DNA from: an uncultured Ruminococcus sp.
Lineage (GTDB): Bacteria > Bacillota > Clostridia > Oscillospirales > Acutalibacteraceae
NCBI GenBank assembly: GCA_945632055.1
Contig: CALZCU010000100.1
Coordinates: 1 to 5,101, forward strand
Direction of reading: 5' to 3'
DNA: 5,101 nucleotides
Each line of letters starts with the position of its first letter. The stretch's first letter is position 1. Shown one piece after another: positions 1-4,291 of the stretch. A program made the translations under genes and the position numbers. The notes beneath the pieces were generated by a model. The model had not been told where the DNA came from. It was given only the letters and a program-made list of their open reading frames with translations, and did not search any database.

Positions 1-150
1 GTTAAGGACGCAGTATCCTATATTTTTGATCAGAACGGCTCCGCTGTACAGCATAGAATACTTTGTTTCTATACAGGCTCAAGCGGATGGCACGAAACAC
101 AGAATTTCATCGTAGGCTGCGGAAATGTTAGATTTTTTGATTTGAGATAA
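1..150 (+). CDS. C-terminal 49 residues of an unrecognised protein (5' partial)
   Basis: The first reading frame is open from the window edge and stops at TAA 148-150. The visible tail is moderately aromatic (segments FYTGSSGWHE and FIVGCGNVRFFDLR) and ends in a hydrophobic, beta-like run. Frames 2 and 3 on this strand are interrupted by stops, and a strong intrinsic terminator begins 35 bases after this stop, which supports a real gene end. No catalytic motif, membrane segment or repeat is visible in the fragment and I do not recognise the family. The gene is separated from rpsB by that terminator and a new promoter, so it is probably not part of the translation operon. Confidence covers the existence of the coding end only, not a function. 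Confidence 0.6.
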   Translation, partial: VKDAVSYIFDQNGSAVQHRILCFYTGSSGWHETQNFIVGCGNVRFFDLR

Positions 151-184
151 TATGTAAATCATACATAATTTAAAATTTTCCTGT

Positions 185-223
185 AAAAATCAAGTGTTTT
201 TTCAAAAAGCACTTGATTTTTTT
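185..223 (+). terminator. Intrinsic terminator of the upstream gene, probably bidirectional
   Basis: The arm AAAAATCAAGTG (185-196) pairs perfectly with CACTTGATTTTT (210-221). It continues through a T-G wobble (197/209) and four T-A pairs, leaving a three-base loop near 202-204. The descending arm runs into seven Ts (217-223). The five As at 185-189 give a T tract on the other strand, so it could also stop minus-strand transcription. The descending arm contains the -35 element of the rpsB promoter. Confidence 0.88.
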
Positions 224-240
224 CATTATTATGGTATAAT
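213..240 (+). promoter_or_regulatory. Sigma-A-type promoter for rpsB-tsf with extended -10
   Basis: The -35 element is TTGATT (213-218, four of six consensus bases). After a 16-base spacer comes a perfect -10, TATAAT (235-240), preceded by TGG at 232-234, which gives the extended -10 signature TGn. Transcription should start near 246-248, about 100 bases before the rpsB start codon. A strong vegetative promoter suits a ribosomal protein operon. The -35 lies in the descending arm of the preceding terminator hairpin, so the two signals share DNA. Confidence 0.85.
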
Positions 241-245
241 ATATA

Positions 246-348
246 AGCATTTCGCACGCTGATGCTTGTCGGCAGGGTGGCATTAATTGCTTATTGCGCC
301 GATAAAATCAAAGCACGGCGGAGGTTTTAACCTAAGGAGGAAATAAAA
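246..348 (+). promoter_or_regulatory. Structured 5' leader of rpsB, candidate S2 autoregulatory element
   Basis: Between the predicted start of transcription and the rpsB ATG lie about 100 bases with several possible stems. AAGCAT (245-250) pairs with ATGCTT (262-267). GTCGGC (268-273) pairs with GCCGAT (298-303), enclosing a short GGCA/TGCT hairpin (279-282/288-291). AGGT (322-325) pairs with ACCT (330-333) directly before the ribosome binding site AAGGAGG (334-340, 8 bases from ATG). S2 is known to repress rpsB-tsf through the rpsB leader in enterobacteria. That this clostridial leader does the same is inference. No Rho-independent terminator is visible in it, so any control would act at translation initiation. 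Confidence 0.5.
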
Positions 349-1080
349 ATGGCAGTAGTTTCTATGAAACAGCTTCTGGAGGCAGGCGTACACTTCGGCC
401 ACCAGACAAGAAGATGGAACCCCAAGATGGCTGAGTACATCTTCACAGAACGCAACGGTATCTACATCATCGATCTTCAGAAGAGCGTTAAAAAGCTCGA
501 GGAAGCTTACAACTTTGTTCGTGAGATTTCCGCAGAAGGCAAAAATGTACTTTTCGTAGGTACAAAAAAGCAGGCACAGGATTCCGTTAAGGAAGAGGCT
601 GAGCGTGCAGGCGCTTACTATGTAAACGCAAGATGGCTCGGCGGTATGCTTACAAACTTCTCGACAATCCGCAGAAGAATTGCTCGTTTAAAGCAGCTTC
701 GTGCAATGCAGGAGGACGGCACATTTGACCTTCTCCCCAAAAAAGAAGTTATTAAGCTCAACCTTGAAATTGAGAAGCTTGAGAAGTTTATGGGCGGTAT
801 CAAGGATATGACAGAGATGCCCGGCGCACTCTTTATTGTTGACCCCAGAAAAGAAAGAATTGCAGTTTCAGAAGCTAAAAAGCTCAATATCCCGATTGTT
901 GCAATCGTTGATACAAACTGCGATCCCGATGAAATTGACTATGTAATCCCCGGCAACGACGATGCTATTCGTGCAGTTAAGCTTATTGCAGGTGCAATGG
1001 CTAACGCTGTTATCGAAGGCAGAGAGGGCCGTATGGGCGCAGCTGCTGTAGAAGAAACAGAGGAAGAGGCAGCTGAATAA
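349..1080 (+). CDS. rpsB: 30S ribosomal protein S2
   Basis: S2 is a component of the small ribosomal subunit, bound late in assembly near the platform and next to S1 in organisms that have it. The 243-residue product matches the usual bacterial length (E. coli 241). Hallmarks in order are [14 protein letters not shown] (14-27), the RWLGGMLTN motif (95-103), the second S2 signature starting [16 protein letters not shown] (158-173), and the C-terminal [20 protein letters not shown] block (187-206). It ends in an acidic Glu/Ala tail. The start is fixed by a near-perfect Shine-Dalgarno AAGGAGG at 334-340, 8 bases upstream of ATG. tsf follows after 42 bases without a terminator, the classic rpsB-tsf operon. 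No anomalies are seen. Confidence 0.99.
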   Translation: MAVVSMKQLLEAGVHFGHQTRRWNPKMAEYIFTERNGIYIIDLQKSVKKLEEAYNFVREISAEGKNVLFVGTKKQAQDSVKEEAERAGAYYVNARWLGGMLTNFSTIRRRIARLKQLRAMQEDGTFDLLPKKEVIKLNLEIEKLEKFMGGIKDMTEMPGALFIVDPRKERIAVSEAKKLNIPIVAIVDTNCDPDEIDYVIPGNDDAIRAVKLIAGAMANAVIEGREGRMGAAAVEETEEEAAE

Positions 1081-1122
1081 TCTTTAATTTAATATAACTA
1101 CTTTTGAAAGGATGTATTCATA

Positions 1123-2034
1123 ATGGCAGCATTTACAGCTCAGGATGTAAAAGCACTCAGAGAGAAAACAGGCTGCGGCATGATGGATTGCAAAAAAGCA
1201 CTTACAAATGCTGACGGCGATATGGATAAGGCAGTAGACTTTTTAAGAGAACAGGGTCTTGCAAAGCAGGCTAAGAAGGCAAGCAGAGTTGCAGCAGAGG
1301 GTGTAGCTTACGCTTGCACAAACGACGATCTTTCAGTAGGCGTTGTTATCGAGGTTAACGCTGAAACAGACTTCGTTGCAAAGAACGATTCCTTTATGGA
1401 TTTCGTAAAGGCTTGCGCTAACACAGTTATGAAGGAGAATCCTGCTGATGTTGAGGCTCTTCTTGCACTTCAGGCTGACGGCACAACTCAGACAGTTGCA
1501 GAGCTTTTACAGGAGAAGGTTCTAACAATCGGCGAGAACATTCAGATTCGCCGTTTTGAGCGTATGGAAGGTGCTTGCGTTGCTTATGTACACGCAGGCG
1601 GCAAAATCGGCGTTCTTGTAAACTTTGATACAGATGTTGCTGCTAAACCCGAATTTGTTGCTTACGGCAAGGATGTTGCAATGCAGATTGCAGCTCTCAA
1701 CACTCAGTATCTCACCGAGAAAGATGTTCCTGCAGATGTTATTGAGCACGAGAAAGAGGTTATGCGTCAGCAGGTAATCAACGAGGGTAAGCCTGAGGCA
1801 ATCGCTGATAAGATTGTAATGGGTAAAATCGGCAAGTTCTATAAGGAAAACTGCCTTGTTGACCAGGAGTTCGTAAAGGACAACAAGCAGACAATCAAGC
1901 AGTACACACAGAACACTGCTAAGGCTCTCGGCGGTTCTATCGAAATCAAGAAGTTCGTTCGCTTTGAAAAGGGCGAGGGCATCGAAAAGAGACAGGACGA
2001 CTTTGCTGCTGAAGTTGCAAGCATGGTAAAATAA
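1123..2034 (+). CDS. tsf: Translation elongation factor Ts (EF-Ts)
   Basis: EF-Ts is the cytoplasmic guanine-nucleotide exchange factor that releases GDP from EF-Tu so that EF-Tu can reload GTP and aminoacyl-tRNA. The 303-residue product has the N-terminal UBA-like domain (about 4-42) with signature LREKTGCGMMDCKKAL (12-27). It also has the core signature EVNAETDFVAKN (77-88). D83 and F84 there correspond to the Asp-Phe pair of E. coli EF-Ts that disturbs the EF-Tu magnesium site. The YVHAGGKIGVLV strand (155-166) starts the second core subdomain, and the C-terminus is the conserved VDQEFVKDNKQTIKQY-type segment (246-261). The site AAAGGA (1107-1112) lies 10 bases before ATG. The gene is co-transcribed with rpsB and closed by the terminator at 2053-2085. 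Confidence 0.99.
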   Translation: MAAFTAQDVKALREKTGCGMMDCKKALTNADGDMDKAVDFLREQGLAKQAKKASRVAAEGVAYACTNDDLSVGVVIEVNAETDFVAKNDSFMDFVKACANTVMKENPADVEALLALQADGTTQTVAELLQEKVLTIGENIQIRRFERMEGACVAYVHAGGKIGVLVNFDTDVAAKPEFVAYGKDVAMQIAALNTQYLTEKDVPADVIEHEKEVMRQQVINEGKPEAIADKIVMGKIGKFYKENCLVDQEFVKDNKQTIKQYTQNTAKALGGSIEIKKFVRFEKGEGIEKRQDDFAAEVASMVK

Positions 2035-2052
2035 TTCTATAAATTATAACTT

Positions 2053-2085
2053 AAAAAATTCCCGCCACAATTGGCGGGGATTTTT
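2053..2085 (+). terminator. Intrinsic terminator of the rpsB-tsf operon
   Basis: A GC-rich stem CCCGCCA (2061-2067) pairs with TGGCGGG (2072-2078) around a CAAT loop. It is extended by a T-G wobble and flanking A-T pairs, then followed by five Ts (2081-2085). It starts 19 bases after the tsf stop codon and should end the operon before the dockerin genes. The A-rich 5' flank (2053-2058) may also permit termination from the other direction. Confidence 0.95.
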
Positions 2086-2096
2086 GCGTAATAGGA
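2081..2096 (+). repeat. Copy 1 of a short motif that follows terminator hairpins (TTTTTGCGTAATAGGA)
   Basis: The T tract of the tsf terminator runs into GCGTAATAGGA. At 4219-4234 the same 16 bases recur with one change (TTTTTGCGTTATAGGA), again directly after a terminator-like hairpin. A third form, TTTTTACTTTATAGGA (4123-4138, two changes from the 4219 copy), follows the second dockerin terminator. In the last two places the motif is the front edge of the longer 96-bp-period repeat. Here only this short front part is recognisable. Its function is unknown. Confidence 0.5.
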
Positions 2097-2132
2097 CTTT
2101 TGGCGATTTTAAATATATTATAGGAGAATATT

Positions 2133-3074
2133 ATGAAAAAAATGTCATTTAAATTAGGTGCATTAGCGTTAAGCATAGTTCTGGCGACAGCTTCAACAGT
2201 AAGTGCAGGAGCTGTTCAGACAAACAGCGAACCTGTTTCTTCATATTCATCAGACTTTAAGTTGCTCCCATCTAATATTAAAATTTCTGATAATCAGATT
2301 TATTTCTCCCGTTATAATACACCCTCAAAATCGGTTTTTTTTGGAAAATATGTTGATCAGAACAACAAGGCATATTCCGTTAAATTTTCTGAGCTTATGT
2401 CAGGAAGCAAAACCTTATCACTTTCGAAAGGTCAAAAGTATAAGTTCTATTTTGGCTATGATTTAGGCTCCAGCTCGGGCAGCGGATCCGATAGTACATA
2501 CCGTTCATTTTCCAACACAGGAGGAACATACAGAAAGGTCAGAGTTAAGCTTTCAACCTTTATTAACAGCCCTTATGGCTACGGTGATGTATATGCTTCT
2601 GACGGTTCATTAACAAAAACAGATTCAACCTACGGCAGTCATACCTTCAGATTCGGTGATGTTGATATAACATCTGACGGCAGCAAGTATTATAGCGGAA
2701 TGTGCGTCAGAAGCGGCGCGGCTATAACTGCAGTAACTCCCAATTCAAACGGTGAAATCGAATTTTATCTTAATACAGCCATTGGCTCGGGTGCCTATGT
2801 CTGCACTGACTATTATATTTTCTATAAGCACAAGGACGGCAGTAAATCAGATATTGGCGGGGGAGGAAGCACAGGCAGTCATTTACACGCACTTGAAATC
2901 GGCGACGCAGATTCAAGCTGTTTTGTTAACATAAAGGATGCAACAGAAATTCAAAATGCAATTTCCGGTATGAATACTTTAAATTCTCTTCAGAAATTCG
3001 TTTCAGATGTTAATTTTGATAGCAAAATTGATATTAAGGATGTAACTGCTATCCAAAGATATCTTGCAGAATAA
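2133..3074 (+). CDS. Secreted dockerin protein with uncharacterised N-terminal region (paralog 1)
   Basis: A 313-residue exported protein probably docked onto a scaffoldin through a calcium-dependent dockerin-cohesin contact. Residues 1-27 are a classical signal peptide: basic MKKMSFK, a hydrophobic core, and likely cleavage after VSA (25) or AGA (27). Residues 28-241 are rich in Ser, Gly and Tyr, look beta-rich and match no catalytic or carbohydrate-binding family I recognise. A Gly/Ser linker (242-249) precedes a type I dockerin (254-313). Its two calcium loops use D258/D260/S262/N266/D269 and D292/N294/D296/D300/D303, each followed by an Ile-Gln-containing helix. The first loop is degenerate: C263 and F264 occupy positions usually held by Gly and a small or basic residue. 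The start is set by AGGAG (2122-2126), 6 bases before ATG. No convincing promoter was found after the tsf terminator. Dockerin call near certain; N-terminal function unknown. Confidence 0.95.
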   Translation: MKKMSFKLGALALSIVLATASTVSAGAVQTNSEPVSSYSSDFKLLPSNIKISDNQIYFSRYNTPSKSVFFGKYVDQNNKAYSVKFSELMSGSKTLSLSKGQKYKFYFGYDLGSSSGSGSDSTYRSFSNTGGTYRKVRVKLSTFINSPYGYGDVYASDGSLTKTDSTYGSHTFRFGDVDITSDGSKYYSGMCVRSGAAITAVTPNSNGEIEFYLNTAIGSGAYVCTDYYIFYKHKDGSKSDIGGGGSTGSHLHALEIGDADSSCFVNIKDATEIQNAISGMNTLNSLQKFVSDVNFDSKIDIKDVTAIQRYLAE

Positions 3075-3120
3075 TAAATAGCGCAACTCCTAAATATAAG
3101 ACACTATTTTAATATTTTTG

Positions 3121-3125
3121 AGGAG
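3121..3125 (+). promoter_or_regulatory. Ribosome binding site that fixes the start of the second dockerin gene
   Basis: AGGAG lies 4 bases before ATG 3130. A TTG in the same frame at 3118-3120 would give a longer product beginning M-R-R-I. That TTG directly abuts this Shine-Dalgarno and has none of its own, so ATG 3130 is the credible start. The surrounding sequence resembles the leader of the first paralog: ATTTTAA at 2106 and 3106, then AGGAGAAT and ATGAAAAAA. Confidence 0.8.
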
Positions 3126-3129
3126 AATT

Positions 3130-4071
3130 ATGAAAAAAGTTTTATCAAAATTATGTGCATCAGCTTTATGTATAGTGCTTGCGGCTTCTTCTACGATAGG
3201 CGCAGGAGCTGCTCAGGTAAGCAGCGAGCCTGCTTCTTCAGATTCACCGAGTTTTACAACAATGTCATCAACTCTTAGAATTTTTGACAATCAGATTTAT
3301 GTTTCCCGTTCTAACATACCGTCATCGTCATTTCATTATGTCGAGTTTTGTGACGAAAATAATCAGCGATATAGTGCGGATTTTAAAGATCTGATGACAA
3401 CCACCGGCAGTAAAACCATTACACTTCCAAAGGAGCAGAATTACGCCTTCTATTTTGGATTCTACAAACCTCAATTTGGCGGTACTGCGTCCTCAAACTC
3501 TATATATAAGTCATACAATAACACCGGGGGCTATTATAAAAAAGTAAGAATTAAGCTTTCTGACTTTGATAAATCGTTCGCTCCTGACGGTTCAATGACA
3601 GTAACGCAAGATGTCTTCGGCACACATAAGTTTAGTTTCGGAAGCGGTGAAATAGCCTCAGACGGTAAGGAGTATTATAGTGCATTATGTGTTTACAGCG
3701 GCGGCACAGTTACTGCTGTAACACCAAATTCAAACGGCGAAATTGATTTTTTTATGAGTACGGCTGTAGGTGAGTCGGTATACTTAAATGCAGATTATAC
3801 TGTTTTTTATGAAAACAATAATGCATATGACAAAATGGCAACTATAAGCGGTGGTTTTTTAGATCGTTGTTTATATCCTCTCACAATTGGAAATGCAGAC
3901 TCTGATAACTCTGTTGATATAAAAGATGCAACGAAAATCCAAACTGCAATTTCAGGAAAAAGTACGCTGAATTCTCTCCAGACCTTTGTATCCGATGTTA
4001 ATTTTGATAATAAAATTGATATCAAGGATGTTACCGCACTACAAAGATATCTTGCAGAAACCGGTATATAA
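3130..4071 (+). CDS. Secreted dockerin protein with uncharacterised N-terminal region (paralog 2)
   Basis: From ATG 3130 the product is 313 residues, exactly as long as its upstream paralog, with the same architecture and probably the same role on an extracellular scaffold. The signal peptide is residues 1-27 (MKKVLSK, hydrophobic core, likely AGA cleavage). The N-terminal region shares blocks with paralog 1: DNQIY (53-57), NNTGGYYKKVRIKLSDF (130-146) and AVTPNSNGEI (196-205). A single mature-region Cys is conserved (C187, paralog 1 C191). The dockerin (251-310) agrees with paralog 1 at 47 of 60 aligned residues. Its calcium loops are N255/D257/D259/D263/D266 and D289/N291/D293/D297/D300. Unlike paralog 1 it lacks a Gly-rich linker before the dockerin and carries a short TGI tail. 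No terminator separates the two genes, so co-transcription is likely. It ends at the terminator 4089-4127. Confidence 0.95.
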   Translation: MKKVLSKLCASALCIVLAASSTIGAGAAQVSSEPASSDSPSFTTMSSTLRIFDNQIYVSRSNIPSSSFHYVEFCDENNQRYSADFKDLMTTTGSKTITLPKEQNYAFYFGFYKPQFGGTASSNSIYKSYNNTGGYYKKVRIKLSDFDKSFAPDGSMTVTQDVFGTHKFSFGSGEIASDGKEYYSALCVYSGGTVTAVTPNSNGEIDFFMSTAVGESVYLNADYTVFYENNNAYDKMATISGGFLDRCLYPLTIGNADSDNSVDIKDATKIQTAISGKSTLNSLQTFVSDVNFDNKIDIKDVTALQRYLAETGI

Positions 4072-4088
4072 TATAATTGAATTAACTC

Positions 4089-4127
4089 AAAAGAGTGCAG
4101 ACGAATCAATCATCTGCACTCTTTTTT
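4089..4127 (+). terminator. Bidirectional intrinsic terminator between the dockerin pair and the convergent recombinase
   Basis: GAGTGCAGA (4093-4101) pairs with TCTGCACTC (4113-4121) across an 11-base loop. The stem is flanked by AAAA (4089-4092) and six Ts (4122-4127), which add A-T pairs. It starts 17 bases after the paralog 2 stop. The A run supplies a T tract on the minus strand, so it can also stop transcripts reading through from the convergent recombinase gene. Confidence 0.93.
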
Positions 4128-4130
4128 ACT

Positions 4131-4195
4131 TTATAGGAAATTGCTCGAAAACGGTCGGGCAAAGAAGATTTGGTAATATCAACCTGTCTGCTCGA
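4131..4195 (+). repeat. Tandem repeat copy 1 (65-bp conserved core, 96-bp period)
   Basis: This segment begins TTATAGGAAATTGCTC and ends CTCGA. It recurs 96 bases downstream with 58 of 65 positions identical. It can fold: TCGGGC (4155-4160) pairs with GCTCGA (4190-4195, one G-T wobble), AGA (4166-4168) with TCT (4187-4189), and GGT (4172-4174) with ACC (4182-4184). It directly follows the T tract of a terminator. No credible coding frame is seen. It could be an interspersed genomic repeat, a small structured RNA, or a recombinase-related site; nothing here decides among these. Confidence 0.8.
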
Positions 4196-4202
4196 ATTGC
4201 GT

Positions 4203-4223
4203 GTCGAGGCACTCGACTTTTTT
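4203..4223 (+). terminator. Terminator-like hairpin inside the repeat unit
   Basis: GTCGAG (4203-4208) pairs with CTCGAC (4212-4217) around a three-base loop and is followed at once by six Ts (4218-4223). It lies between the two repeat cores. A second plus-strand terminator only 80 bases after the one at 4089-4127 has no gene of its own. It is either a backup terminator or the end of a short transcript from repeat copy 1. Confidence 0.7.
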
Positions 4224-4226
4224 GCG

Positions 4227-4291
4227 TTATAGGAAATTGCTCAAAAACGGTCGGGCAGAGAAGATTTGATAATATCAATCTATTTTCTCGA
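4227..4291 (+). repeat. Tandem repeat copy 2, overlapping the end of the recombinase gene
   Basis: This is the second copy of the 65-bp core. The seven differences from copy 1 fall at 4147, 4162, 4173, 4183, 4186, 4188 and 4190 (copy 1 numbering). Two of them (4173 G to A and 4183 C to T) are partners in the predicted inner stem, so the pair changes from G-C to A-T. Another (4188 C to T) keeps a G-T wobble, while 4190 G to T breaks one outer pair. The last 12 bases overlap the stop codon and the final three codons (Ser-Arg-Lys) of the minus-strand recombinase gene. Confidence 0.8.

Noticed and set aside
618..887. Minus-strand open frame of 89 codons inside rpsB
   Set aside because: It lies antisense to the unmistakable S2 gene, has no ribosome binding site or family signature, and is explained by the codon structure of rpsB. 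The same reasoning removes the minus-strand frames at 1522-1749 and 1839-2024 within tsf.
2086..2132. Sigma-A promoter for the first dockerin gene
   Set aside because: TTGCGT (2084-2089) with TTTAAA-like bases near 2108 is too weak and would start transcription almost at the ribosome binding site; TATATT at 2114-2119 is too close to that site. I found no assignment I could support.
2203..2466. Plus-strand frames at 2203-2466 and 2752-2934 within the first dockerin gene
   Set aside because: They overlap the dockerin gene out of frame, have no credible translation start, and show no recognisable protein features.
3118..3129. TTG 3118 as the start of the second dockerin protein
   Set aside because: It immediately abuts the Shine-Dalgarno AGGAG, which serves ATG 3130. 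Starting at ATG also gives the same 313-residue length and MKK opening as the paralog.
3130..3210. Lipoprotein signal in the second dockerin protein (Leu-Cys near residue 14)
   Set aside because: The cysteines at 9 and 14 lie at the front of the hydrophobic core rather than at its end, so there is no proper lipobox. The AGA site near residue 27 fits ordinary signal peptidase I cleavage.
3807..4109. Minus-strand frame of 100 codons opposite the second dockerin
   Set aside because: Antisense to a well-supported coding region and partly inside a terminator; no start site or family features. The minus-strand gene truly present ends at 4280.
4131..4291. CRISPR array or integron attC cassette
   Set aside because: There are only two copies with a 96-base period and cores of 65 bases, no short regular spacers and no cas genes. 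The attC consensus ends (RYYYAAC and GTTRRRY) are not found in the right arrangement, and the neighbouring recombinase shows Xer-type rather than IntI-type features in what is visible.
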